Of a DNA stretch of 64,000 nt, positions 35,195 through 46,125 are shown one piece after another. Source of the DNA: Populus alba. Its lineage: Eukaryota; Streptophyta; Magnoliopsida; Malpighiales; Salicaceae. The stretch spans positions 248,001 through 312,000 of the forward strand of contig NC_133302.1 of assembly GCF_005239225.2 (NCBI RefSeq), read 5' to 3'. A program made the position numbers and the translations under genes. Below the pieces are notes generated by a model, which was given only the letters and a program-made list of their open reading frames with translations, searched no databases and was not told the origin of the DNA. Numbering within the stretch: position 1 is the first letter of the stretch; each line of letters opens with the position of its first letter.

Positions 35195-36160
35195 TAGCTT
35201 ATTACTAGTCCCTAGTAATCTAAAGCGTTAAAATAGAGAAACAATTTGCAAGCTCCACAAAGCTAGGCATTCATCATTCAACTTCCATTAATCTATCCAG
35301 ATAAACAAACTCTCATTAAATTTATATTTATGCTTCATACTTCTTAAACAAGATATTAATAAACCTTCTTTTTATGTGCTCATTATATGAAAACATAGAT
35401 TATGGGGCTTTTGTTGGAAGAAAACAATATTATGTTCAAATGTTTAAAGTGAACTTCCTTAGGTTGGGATTATTATTATTACTATTTTTTTTTCTTTTTT
35501 TCTATTTTTTTTCTCTTTTTTTTTTTATTTATATGCACATACAACACAATGTATCTTTAACCCATGTAATGAGTTTTCAGCTAATGACTCCCAGACCAGT
35601 TGGTCTTAGGGCATTAGGTGTTGAGACACCCCTACGAGCTTAGTAACTCGGGTTGCAGATACTGATACGTAGATAGTGCAATGTTTGATTCCCTTAAGCT
35701 TTTCTCCTTAACCCATGTAGCAAGCTTTGGGCCAATAGCTCCCAAGTCAGTTGACTTTAGGGTATTAGGTGTTAAAACACCCCTTCAGACTTAATTGCTT
35801 AGGTTAGGGAGGCTACGAAAACCAAACTTATCTACGTTTTTTTTATTATCATCAATATTATCAATTTTTTTTTTGAAAATTATATACTATCCCTTTCCCT
35901 TAGTTGTTACCTTTAACAAAAGAACATAATTAATGTAATAAATCCAAAATGCAACCATAGTCATATGTTAAAGTGTGTGTGTGAAAATGAAGGTTTTATG
36001 AATACTTGTTAAATGAGTATATGAAGCAGAATCAAGTGATAACAATGCGAGAGTTTGTAAACCTGAATATTTCAAGAAGTATTATGATAGACCTTGCTAA
36101 TGATACTTACTAAGATGCGTCTCTAGAGTCAATAAAATTGACTCCATACTCTGCCATCCT
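35195..36160 (-). other. Non-coding 3' interior, unit 1
   Basis: No gene. Contains two diverged copies (about 35557-35640 and 35700-35790) of a segment with AACCCATGTA, CAGTTG and TTAGGGYATTAGGTGTT, a feature seen in Athila-type 3' regions. Confidence 0.55.
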
Positions 36161-36416
36161 AATAACAATTTTGTCAAATGGTTTTAATAATAGCAACAAC
36201 AGTTAGTAAGTTAGTTTTTTTTTTTTACTTACTACTACCCCCCCCCCCCAACCAAAACGAGACATTGTCCTCAATGTCCTAAGGTAGAAAAGATAGAGTA
36301 TAGAAGATATCACCTGAAACAGCGGACAATGACAAACCTAAAACACACTTAAACAAATATAAGAAGTAACAAAAACAAAATAATATGCTATTAATAAAAC
36401 CAAAAGACACAAGGTT

Positions 36417-36894
36417 TCACAGATGAAGGCTCAAATCTAATCTAAGCTTTTTACGGCTTTCCTTAGTTGACCAATCTAGGCAACTCATGCAGGGATCAAT
36501 GACAAGGGTGAAAGATTGTAGTTGGTCAATCAATTGTTCAGCAGTAGCAGCAGAGATTATGATTTGTCATGCCGAAGATGTTAGAAATTCATGTTCACAG
36601 CTTGATAAAGGAAAGACAACAAACTTATCATAAAAAACCATTGACATTTAACAAACCTATAGGTTTATGGTGAGTGTGCAGTTGTGCCCAAGAGGAAATA
36701 TGAAAGATCTCTTCCAATGTGCCCAGACCACCTGATAATCGGACCTTTACTTCAATCAACCAACGAATATCTTTAGGAATTCCATGATTCATTAACAACC
36801 TCAATCTTGCACACCTAGCACGGTAAATTTTTGTAATCGCATTTGAAGGCAGAGCGGGAAAATACCTTTTCAACTTTTCAAGAGTGGTGTCCAT
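36417..36894 (-). pseudogene. LOG-like chimeric ORF, copy 2
   Basis: The ATG and the GGLGTLEE motif are in frame, but several 1-base indels (near 36595, 36622, 36637) end the frame soon after NVNGF. It also has a substitution in ...RQIIIS (GTCATGCC instead of GTCGTGCC on the plus strand). Confidence 0.75.
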
Positions 36895-37104
36895 TTTCAA
36901 AAAAAGAAATTGGAGATGAGATTCAAAGAAGGGAGAAAGAGCACAGAATTGTACAAATATATACAGATATTAGTTATTTGGGAAACTGAAAGAACCGACT
37001 TATGTCACGGAGTACCGTTATCCGCCATTTGACCGGGGTGAGAGAGAGACTAGCAAAACAATAGATACACCAAAACAAAACACAAAACAATGTGAGAAAA
37101 AGAA

Positions 37105-37853
37105 TCAATCTTTATATACAGGATCACTCAATTCAATAGAGTCATTTTCAACTGAAAAATTGTCAAAATAAACTTTCAAACGATGCCTATTTACCTTGAA
37201 AAACATTGTCATTCTTTGGATCCTCAATATCACAGGCCCCATATGGATACACATGTTTCACAATGAAAGGACCGCTCAATCTTGATCTTAATTTTCCAGG
37301 AAATAAATGGAGTCGAGAATTATAAAGCAAGACTTTTTCACCAACATTGAATGTTTTTCTCAATATTCTCTTGTCATGAAACTCTTTAATTCTTGCTTTA
37401 TGAATTTTCGAATTGTCATATGCATCATTTCTTATTTCCTCAAGCTCATTTATTTGCAATTTTCGCAGCTGACTAGCATCATCAAGGTTTGAATTGAAAG
37501 CTTTAATAACCCAATAAGCTTTATGTTCAATTTCCACAGGCAAGTGACAAGGTTTTCCATAGACTAGTCTATAAGGTGACATACTTAATGATGTTTTATA
37601 AGCAGTTCGATAAGCCCAAAGTGCATCATTAAGTCTTAAAGACCAGTCTTTCCTATCAGGGTTTACTATTTTCTCCAAGATTTGTTTGAATCTCCCTATT
37701 AGCAAGCTCTATTTGTCCACTTGTCTGAGGGTGATAAGGGGTGGCAACTTTGTGTGTGATTCCATATTTCTTCATTAAAGAATCAAATGGCTTGTTGCAG
37801 AAATGTGTTCCACCATCACTTATCATGGCTCGAGGGATTCCAAATCGACTCAA
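37105..37853 (-). pseudogene. Athila-type integrase C-terminal half, copy 2
   Basis: Same as copy 3, with a one-base insertion near 37688 (in ...REIKQ) and one near 37200 (in NVFKV). Confidence 0.85.
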
Positions 37854-37862
37854 AATATTGTA

Positions 37863-38955
37863 AATTTATAAATCTAGATTAAGTATTTGTTTTACCAAGT
37901 GTTATGCAACATAAATCTAGATTAACCATTTAACAAGCAAAGTATTAAAGGTGAACAAGATAACAAATATAAAACATGTTAGTATCCAACGTTAAGGTCC
38001 ATGTTAAGTTTATATTATACTTATTCTTACACACATTAGTGTACCCTTTTCACCTTGACATAATTAACTTAGCTAAACATAATGAAAGAAAGAAACATAA
38101 ATGAACAAGAATAGAACATAAATGAGAAAGAAGTTAACTAAATAAAGGAAAGGAAATGAAGTGCATGAACTTGATATTAATGAAAACAAAACATAAGCAA
38201 TACAAAGAGAGAAAGCAAGAGCATGATCTTGATCTGAACACCAAGATGCCTCAATACATGGTAAGTGCCTCCTTTTATAGGCCAAAATTTGGAACTATTG
38301 ATTTGTTGACTAATTGATGAGTGGGTGGCCACATCTTGACTTGGTGACAATCCTTATCTTCTTGTCTGAAAAAAACATCATTGCTAACATCATAATTTGC
38401 CCAGAATCCTCAGGAATGTTCTAGGAAATTGTCTCAGCTTTCCAACAAAAAAAAGATGAGGTCATTTGGACTTCTAGAACTCAAGATATGGGATGAACAC
38501 TAAATAGTGTTTGGGCTGTAGGACAGCTTCGGACTTCTTCGTTGTTCCTTCAATTTGGACTTCAAAACGACCTTTTTAAATCTTGGGCTCCCATGAAAGT
38601 TGTAGGCCTTTGTCTTACCTTTCCATCCATATAAAATGGACCTAAATCCGAGATCTAGAGCTCCTGATATGATCCAATTACCGAGCAATGTTCCGGTTTG
38701 GACTGCACCGACATCTCTTTTCTAAGTTTGGCCATCTCTTTGTCCTTTCACTTTCAATACTTAAACTCATCAATCAATCCTTTTATTTATGTGATAGGCC
38801 TACATATAAGATGAGCATTTACCATAAATTAAGGTATCTTATAGTATCAAACTTGTTATTATAAAACATGCTTTAGTTAAGAAGTTATTGATACTTCAAG
38901 TGCAAAATGATGATATAAAACCTTGATAAACATGCACTTTTAAGTACTAATCACA
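37863..38955 (-). repeat. LTR U3 segment, unit 2
   Basis: Nearly identical to 34096-35185; TATA box CTATAAAA at 38273-38280. It starts TGTGATTAG after the PPT (38956-38964) and runs straight into integrase at about 37860. Confidence 0.75.
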
Positions 38956-40190
38956 CCCCCCAACTAGCTTATTACTAGTCCCTAGTAATCTAAAGCGTTA
39001 AAATAGAGAAACAATTTGCAAGCTCCACAAAGCTAGGCATTCATCATTCAACTTCCATTAATCTATCCAGATAAACAAACTCTCATTAAATTTATATTTA
39101 TGCTTCATACTTCTTAAACAAGATATTAATAAACCTTCTTTTTATGTGCTCATTATATGAAAACATAGATTATGGGGCTTTTGTTGGAAGAAAACAATAT
39201 TATGTTCAAATGTTTAAAGTGAACTTCCTTAGGTTGGGATTATTATTATTACTATTTTTTTTTTCTTTTTTTTCTATTTTTTTTCTCTTTTTTTTTTTTT
39301 TATTTATATGCACATACAACACAATGTATCTTTAACCCATGTAATGAGTTTTCAGCTAATGACTCCCAGACCAGTTGGTCTTAGGGCATTAGGTGTTGAG
39401 ACACCCCTACGAGCTTAGTAACTCGGGTTGCAGATACTGATACGTAGATAGTGCAATGTTTGATTCCCTTAAGCTTTTCTCCTTAACCCATGTAGCAAGC
39501 TTTGGGCCAATAGCTCCCAAGTCAGTTGACTTTAGGGTATTAGGTGTTAAAACACCCCTTCAGACTTAATTGCTTAGGTTAGGGAGGCTACGAAACCAAA
39601 CTTATCTACGTTTTTTTTATTATCATCAATATTATCAATTTTTTTTTTGAAAATTATATACTATCCCTTTCCCTTAGTTGTTACCTTTAACAAAAGAACA
39701 TAATTAATGTAATAATCCAAAATGCAACCCATAGTCATATGTTAAAGTGTGTGTGTGAAAATGAAGGTTTAAGAATACTTGTTAAATGAGTATATGAAGC
39801 AGAATCAAGTGATAACAATGCGAGAGTTTGTAAACCTGAATATTTCAAGAAGTATTATGATAGACCTTGCTAATGATACTTACTAAGATGCGTCTCTAGA
39901 GTCAATAAAATTGACTCCATACTCTGCCATCCTAATAACAATTTTGTCAAATGGTTTTAATAATAGCAACAACAGTTAGTAAGTTAGTTTTTTTTTTTTT
40001 ACTTACTACTACCCTCCCCCCCCCCAACCAAAACGAGACATTGTCCTCAATGTCCTAAGGTAGAAAGATAGAGTATAGAAGATATCACCTGAAACAGCGG
40101 ACAATGACAAACCTAAAACACACTTAAACAAATATAAGAAGTAACAAAACAAAATAATATGCTATTAATAAAACCAAAAGACACAAGGTT

Positions 40191-40667
40191 TCACAGATGA
40201 AGGCTCAAATCTAATCTAAGCTTTTTACGGCTTTCCTTAGTTGACCAATCTAGGCAACTCATGCAGGGATCAATGACAAGGGTGAAAGATTGTAGTTGGT
40301 CAATCAATTGTTCAGCAGTAGCAGCAGAGATTATGATTTGTCGTGCCGAAGATGTTAGAAATTCATGTTCCACAGCTTGATCAAGGAAAGACAACAACTT
40401 ATCATAAAAACCATTGACATTTAACAAACCTATAGGTTTATGGTGAGTGTGCAGTTGTGCCCAAGAGGAAATATGAAAGATCTCTTCCAATGTGCCCAGA
40501 CCACCTGATAATCGGACCTTTACTTCAATCAACCAACGAATATCTTTAGGAATTCCATGATTCATTAACAACCTCAATCTTGCACACCTAGCACGGTAAA
40601 TTTTTGTAATCGCATTTGAAGGCAGAGCGGGAAAATACCTTTTCAACTTTTCAAGAGTGGTGTCCAT
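40191..40667 (-). CDS. Chimeric ORF with LONELY GUY (LOG)-like C-terminal domain, intact copy
   Basis: 158 codons from ATG (40667, context AAAATGG) to TGA. Residues ~1-54 ([18 protein letters not shown]...[11 protein letters not shown]) match nothing I recognise. Residues ~55-158 look like the C-terminal half of plant LOG, the phosphoribohydrolase that releases active cytokinin bases from their nucleotides: [59 protein letters not shown] and a LOG10-like tail DWSTKES...LDLSL. The signature PGGxGTxxE has Ser for Pro, and the nucleotide-binding N-half is missing, so enzyme activity is unlikely. It lies 209 bp behind an integrase fragment, where env-like genes sit in Athila elements. I read it as a captured host cDNA fragment. 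Alternative: a retroelement ORF with chance similarity, which the length of the match makes improbable. Confidence 0.72.
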   Translation of the reverse strand: MDTTLEKLKRYFPALPSNAITKIYRARCARLRLLMNHGIPKDIRWLIEVKVRLSGGLGTLEEIFHISSWAQLHTHHKPIGLLNVNGFYDKLLSFLDQAVEHEFLTSSARQIIISAATAEQLIDQLQSFTLVIDPCMSCLDWSTKESRKKLRLDLSLHL

Positions 40668-40876
40668 TTTCAAAAAAAGAATTGGAGATGAGATTCAAAG
40701 AAGGGAGAAAGAGCACAGAATTGTACAAATATATACAGATATTAGTTATTTGGGAAACTGAAAGAACCGACTTATGTCACGGAGTACCGTTATCCGCCAT
40801 TTGACCGGGGTGAGAGAGAGACTAGCAAAACAATAGATACACCAAAACAAAACACAAAACAATGTGAGAAAAAGAA

Positions 40877-41623
40877 TCAATCTTTATATACAGGATCACT
40901 CAATTCAATAGAGTCATTTTCAACTGAAAAATTGTCAAAATAAACTTTCAAACGATGCCTATTTACCTTGAAAACATTGCCATTCTTTGGATCCTCAATA
41001 TCACAGGCCCCATATGGATACACATGTTTCACAATGAAAGGACCGCTCAATCTTGATCTTAATTTTCCAGGAAATAAATGGAGTCGAGAATTATAAAGCA
41101 AGACTTTTTCACCAACATTGAATGTTTTTCTCAATATTCTCTTGTCATGAAACTCTTTAATTCTTGCTTTATGAATTTTCGAATTGTCATATGCATCATT
41201 TCTTATTTCCTCAAGCTCATTTATTTGCAATTTTCGCAGCTGACTAGCATCATCAAGGTTTGAATTGAAAGCTTTAATAACCCAATAAGCTTTATGTTCA
41301 ATTTCCACAGGCAAGTGACAAGGTTTTCCATAGACTAGTCTATAAGGTGACATACTTAATGATGTTTTATAAGCAGTTCGATAAGCCCAAAGTGCATCAT
41401 TAAGTCTTAAAGACCAGTCTTTCCTATCAGGGTTTACTATTTTCTCCAAGATTTGTTTGATCTCCCTATTAGCAAGCTCTATTTGTCCACTTGTCTGAGG
41501 GTGATAAGGGGTGGCAACTTTGTGTGTGATTCCATATTTCTTCATTAAAGAATCAAATGGCTTGTTGCAGAAATGTGTTCCACCATCACTTATCATGGCT
41601 CGAGGGATTCCAAATCGACTCAA
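40877..41623 (-). CDS. Athila-type integrase C-terminal half, intact copy
   Basis: About 248 codons, [19 protein letters not shown] (second catalytic Asp), [19 protein letters not shown] (catalytic Glu), [21 protein letters not shown], then the C-terminal GPF/Y-like module [19 protein letters not shown] and [10 protein letters not shown]. The zinc-binding N-domain and first Asp are absent, so it cannot integrate DNA. There is no true ATG at the start: the frame is joined straight to LTR U3 sequence near 41633. Copies 1 and 2 of the same segment are frameshifted. Confidence 0.85.
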   Translation of the reverse strand: MSRFGIPRAMISDGGTHFCNKPFDSLMKKYGITHKVATPYHPQTSGQIELANREIKQILEKIVNPDRKDWSLRLNDALWAYRTAYKTSLSMSPYRLVYGKPCHLPVEIEHKAYWVIKAFNSNLDDASQLRKLQINELEEIRNDAYDNSKIHKARIKEFHDKRILRKTFNVGEKVLLYNSRLHLFPGKLRSRLSGPFIVKHVYPYGACDIEDPKNGNVFKVNRHRLKVYFDNFSVENDSIELSDPVYKD

Positions 41624-41632
41624 AATATTGTA

Positions 41633-42722
41633 AATTATAAATCTAGATTAAGTATTTGTTTTACCAAGTGTTATGCAACATAAATCTAGATTAACCATTT
41701 AACAAGCAAAGTATTAAAGGTGAACAAGATAACAAATATAAAACATGTTAGTATCCAACGTTAAGGTCCATGTTAAGTTTATATTATACTTATTCTTACA
41801 CCATTAGTGTACCCTTTTCACCTTGACATAATTAACTTATCTAAACATAATGAAAAAAAGAAACATAAATGAACAAGAATAGAACATAAATGAGAAAGAA
41901 GTTAACTAAATAAAGGAAAGGAAATGAAGTGCATGAACTTGATATTAATGAAAACAAAACATAAGCAATACAAAGAGAGAAAGAAAGAGCATGATCTTGA
42001 TCTGAACACCAGATGCCTCAATACATGGTAAGTGCCTCCTTTTATAGGCCAAAATTTAGAACTATTGATTTGTTGACTAATTGATGAGTGGGTGGCCACA
42101 TCTTGACTTGGTGACAATCCTTATCTTCTTGTCTAAAAAAAACATCATTGCTAACATCATAATTTGCCCAGAATCCTCAGGAATGTTCTAGGAAATTGTC
42201 TCAGCTTTCCAACAAAAAAAAGATGAGGTCATTTGGACTTCTAGAACTCAAGATATGGGATGAACACTAAATAGTGTTTGGGCTGCAAGACAGCTTCGGA
42301 CTTCTTTGTTGTTCCTTCAATTTGGACTTCAAAACGACCTTTTTAAATCTTGGGCTCCTCATGAAAGTTGTAGGCCTTTGTCTTACCTTTCCATCCATAT
42401 AAAATGGACCTAAATCCGAGATCTAGAGCTCCAGATATGATCCAATTACCGAGCAATGTTCCGGTTTGGACTTTACCGACATCTCTTTTCTAAGTTTGGC
42501 CATCTCTTTGTCCTTTCACTTTCAATATTTAAACTCATCAATCAATCCTTTTATTTATGTGATAGGCCTGTATATAAGATAAACATTTACCATAAATTAA
42601 GGTATCTTATAATATCAAACTTGTTATTATAAAACATGCTTTAGTTAAGAAGTTATTGATACTTCAAGTGCAAAATGATGATATAAAACCTTGATAAACA
42701 TGCACTTTTAAGTACTAATCAC
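41633..42722 (-). repeat. LTR U3 segment, unit 3 (outer 5' LTR)
   Basis: TATA at 42040-42047. The terminal TG is altered (minus strand TTTAGTGATTAG), and no target duplication can be matched because the other end of the element is truncated. Confidence 0.7.
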
Positions 42723-43650
42723 TAAATTACTAGCTTCAGCTAATAACATCCTAGGTGGATAATCGAGATGAACAAATGATAATCGAAATGAATAAATGAC
42801 TACCTTCGGCTAATAGCATTCCAAATGGATAATCAGGACGAAGAAATGACTAGCTTTAGCTAATCACATCGTAATGGATGACCTAGATGAAGAAAAAAAA
42901 AAAAGAAGAAGAAGAATAAGAGAAAGAAGAAGAAACAGTTAATGGCACCCTAGTGGACAGCAAGATGAATAAATGATTGGCCTCGACTAATGGCTTCCCA
43001 AGAGGATTGTCGGATTTGAGTGTATGATTTAGTTTTAAGAAGAACTGATGTGGTCATGTATACTACGTTTGGATATACTAAGTATATGAAAGGACTATAA
43101 TAGTTATGCTTTAACCACAAAAAAACACTAAATCAGCTAACGACATTCGAGATGAATGATTGGGTTTGAGTACTGAAATTAGCCTCGTTAATTGATGGAT
43201 TAGTAACGGTGGTATTTACATAAGTAAAGGGAAATTGAAGAATGATGCTTTTTGGTCCATGAATAAAATGTGACTTTAATCCTGTTTTATTATGTTTCTT
43301 AAATGGCTTATAATGTTGAAAATTTCCTTGTATTGTAACAGGGACATCAATACCAATATGGTGCCAAAGGAAATTCATTTCGTGGCTCACACATTTCAAA
43401 AAAGAATTATATACTCGCATATTATGGGTGATATGAGTTCTGCATGAACGAACATGTAAATCACTTAATTAGTCATTCGGTCCCTTCTGTAAAAACTAGT
43501 AATTAAATATTGAAATGGAATATGAATGATAATGTATGAACTCGTGATAATATGAGATTAGAACAAGAATGAAAATTATGAATAAGTCGAGATGATAAAA
43601 AAAATAAAATCCAGCGACTTTGGCCTTGAAAAGGTTGGGTCGTTACAGTT
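42723..43650 (+). repeat. Right part of a chromovirus-like LTR remnant
   Basis: Begins with degenerate ATTAGCTTCAGCTAAT-like repeats (to about 43020), then sequence resembling 9560-9982 (AGGGACATCA, TACCAA, GGTGCC), and ends GGCCTTGAAAAGGTTGGGTCGTTACA, matching the end of the 6644-9982 LTR. With 29707-30345 it makes up one LTR split by the Athila-like element. Confidence 0.65.
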
Positions 43651-43729
43651 AACCATGTCGATGTTAGTAATCTTTACTAACATTATTAGTCACCCAATTT
43701 CTCGGGATCGACTAATCAATTTAGAAAAT

Positions 43730-43979
43730 GTCAGCACCGATGAAACCTCATTGATACCATTAGCAATCCAAATCCGAATTGCTAATCAATGTCGTCTGAA
43801 ATGCCGATACCAATGAAACCTCATTGATACCATTAGCTATCCAAACCCGGATAGCTAATCAATGTCACCCTAAAATGCCCGGTACCAATGAAACCTCATT
43901 GATACCATTAGTTATCCACACCCGGATAGCTAATCAATGTCACCCTAAATGCCGGTACGAATGAAACCTCATTGATACC
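43730..43979. repeat. Hairpin tandem array, left part (~75-bp unit)
   Basis: Units contain AATGAAACCTCATTGATACC, then ATTAGCTATCC-AAACCC-GGATAGCTAAT, then CAATGTCACCCTAAATGCC. Stems of 11 bp are perfect in the unit near 43832; variants elsewhere (ATTAGCAATCC/GAATTGCTAAT) keep pairing. Broken at 43979 by a solo LTR and resumed at 46005. Confidence 0.85.
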
Positions 43980-45999
43980 TGTTGCTACCCAATTTTTGAC
44001 CCATGTTTTTGATAAATTTTTAGAAAAAATTCAAAAATAGAGAAAAAAACAATGAAAATCCAAAAAATATGTTTTTTATATATTCTCGTCATTTTAGCAT
44101 TTTCAGCATCGTCTAAAAAAAGAATTTAAAATCTTCAAAAGATTTTTCAAACGCGTTCGACTTTTCACGCATCATTTTTTAAAATCATTGATTTTCCTCA
44201 TTGAGTCGACGTTGATATTGCTCGTTTTCAAAAAAATACAAAAAAATTAAGAAAGAATCAAATTTCAAAAAAGAAGAAGTTGAGGGACCAAGTTGAAAAA
44301 CCTAGCAACATTTTACCTATAAATACTGGTCTTCAACTCACACAAAAGGGGAGGCAATTTTGAAATATCAGAAAATACAAAAAAAACAACCTAACCCTAA
44401 ACCTATCTCTACCAAGCCTGCGGCCCCCCTCCCCTGGTTGGTTTTTAATTTTTTTCTCCCTAGGCCTCTTCTCTTGAAGCCAAGACAGCCACCCCCACCG
44501 TTGCATTTTTTTGACACCGGCCAAACAACCCCCAAACCCCCCAGTTTATTTTTTTCTTCTTCCTCTTCTCCGCGGCCCCAGCCTCTCCACAGCTGCCCAT
44601 GTCCTGGCCTGCCTCACAACCACAGTCAACCGATCTCCCTTCTCCATTTTCCCACCACAGACCGACCGTCATCGTGACCACAACAGCTCCCAAATCGGTC
44701 CCGTTCTCTCCTGATTCAACGGCAGCCATCGTCTCCCAGCTTTCCCCTCAGCAGCTCCTTCTTCCCCTTCAGTCCCAGCAGCGACGGCCTCCACAGAAGC
44801 AAGCCACCGCCTCAGCTTCTTCACCCGACCGAGAGCCAGCCGTCCACAGATCCACCGGCCACCGACAGTTGCAGACCGGACAAAACCCAAAGAACCAGTA
44901 GCGCCGTCCACACCCCCTCGGCCGGCTACCAACAGCAACGAAGAAGCAGCTCCACAGATCGGCCACCAGCCGATCGATCTACCTTCTCCACCCAACAAAC
45001 GAAGCCAGCCACCGCCTCCTGAGAACCCCCTTGACCACCGCTAGATCCGGCATCGGCAGAATCAAAACAAGCCGGGAGGAGCCGAGGACATAAGTTTTTG
45101 AGCAGATCTAAAAATAACAAAATAAAATCGACTGGTGTGTGTTTCTTCTCTTGTTCTGCATGTCGCCGGCGGTTTAGGAAGACACAGGAGAAGAAGCTGG
45201 TCCGAAGCCTCCATGTTTCTGTTTTTTTTCCGGGGCGGCGCGTGAACCCACTCGACGCCAGTGGCGGTGGTGCGTGAGGTCCACGCGCCACCACTGTTTT
45301 CTGCACCAAAAGCCTCCCGTGCACTGTTCCCGAGCACTGTTTCCAGTACACAGAGACCTTCCAGCACTGTGTCGGGCCTTCCCTGCAGTTACTGTAGATT
45401 TTTGGGTTTTTATTTTGTAATTTTTTGAAATGTAATATTTTTACTTAGCATTGATTTTTTTATTATTTGTATTGTGGATGTAAAGAAAAGGAAAGGAAAG
45501 GAAAAGAAAAGAAAAAGAAACAAGAATAGTGAAAAGTGAATGTGTGTGTTTTGTATTTTTTGTTTATGTCATTGAATTATAAAAAATAAAAAAAAGGATA
45601 AAAGAATTAATTGTTAATTTAAATATGGTTAAATATCTCAAGGACAAATAAAATCAAGTTGTATTTTCCACAAAAATGTAAGAACAAGTTTCTACATATA
45701 TTCGGGGATTTAATAATTGATTTATTCAAGCCTTAGAATTTAATTAATATTTTAAATTTTCAAATCACATCAGAACACAAAGCAGCTTACCTCAGGTAGG
45801 GTGCGTTAGGGGTGCTAATACCATCCCTAACCACAACCAGTCCCTTACCCGCGATCTCTGACAAGACCAGTACATCAGGTTTCCTAGTAGCCCTCAATGA
45901 ATTACTAGGTGGCGACTCCAATGAACGAATTCAAAGCAAACGCAACAACGATAAAAATTGTCAGCCGATGCCGCGAGGGGATTTTTCCGACGTGCAACA
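43980..45999 (+). mobile_element. Ogre-like solo LTR (2020 bp), family of element A
   Basis: TGTTGCTACCC...CGTGCAACA with perfect 5-bp duplication ATACC (43975-43979 and 46000-46004). TATA box at 44317-44325, AAAAG run near 45484, conserved U5 block 45782-45920. Inserted at the foot of a hairpin repeat. Confidence 0.93.
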
Positions 46000-46004
46000 A
46001 TACC

Positions 46005-46125
46005 ATTAGCTATCCAAACCCGGATAGCTAATCAATGTCACCCTAATTGCCGGTACCAATGAAACCTCATTAATACCATTAGCTATCCAAACCCGGATAG
46101 CTAATCAATGTCACTTGAAATTTCT
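46005..46125. repeat. Hairpin tandem array, right part
   Basis: Continues the 43730-43979 array with two further ATTAGCTATCC/GGATAGCTAAT hairpins. Confidence 0.85.

Larger units (their letters stand above)
32393..36160 (-). repeat. Tandem unit 1 (3768 bp)
   Basis: Holds LOG-like ORF (32650-33127), integrase half (33339-34086), LTR U3 (34096-35185), PPT (35186-35194) and non-coding 3' interior. Nearly identical to unit 2 apart from homopolymer indels. Confidence 0.9.
36161..39933 (-). repeat. Tandem unit 2 (3773 bp)
   Basis: LOG-like ORF (36417-36894), integrase half (37105-37853), U3 (37863-38955), TATA (38273-38280), PPT (38956-38964), 3' interior. Left and right joins read CTGCCATCCT|AATAACAATTTTG, identical at 36160/36161 and 39933/39934. 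Confidence 0.9.
30346..42722 (-). mobile_element. Athila-like Ty3 element, rearranged, with triplicated LTR-integrase-LOG unit
   Basis: Minus-strand order from 42722 downward: U3 of an LTR, integrase half, LOG-like ORF, then (twice more) 3' non-coding DNA, PPT, U3, integrase half, LOG-like ORF, and then the U5 end of an LTR (32392-31888), an Athila/Calypso-type PBS and gag to about 30360. The reading I favour: a 5' LTR (U3 at 41633-42722, U5 at 31888-32392) now holds 3.77-kb repeats. Units start at 32393, 36161 and 39934. The element lies inside a chromovirus-like LTR remnant and lacks most of pol (protease, RT, RNase H, integrase N-half). Confidence 0.75.
39934..42722 (-). repeat. Tandem unit 3 (2789 bp, ends in the outer LTR)
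   Basis: Contains the intact LOG-like ORF, the intact integrase half and the most diverged U3 (about 15 substitutions against units 1 and 2, for example near 42287, 42432 and 42472). There is no PPT on its right; the LTR end CTAATCAC meets chromovirus-like repeats at 42723. Confidence 0.85.

Noticed and set aside
40191..40667. Functional LOG enzyme gene
   Set aside because: The N-terminal nucleotide-binding half is missing and the PGG motif has Ser for Pro; only a C-terminal fragment is present.
30346..42722. Endogenous pararetrovirus
   Set aside because: LTRs, PPT and a tRNA-Asp-type PBS with Athila gag and integrase are present; pararetroviruses lack integrase and LTRs, and no movement- or coat-protein motif was seen.
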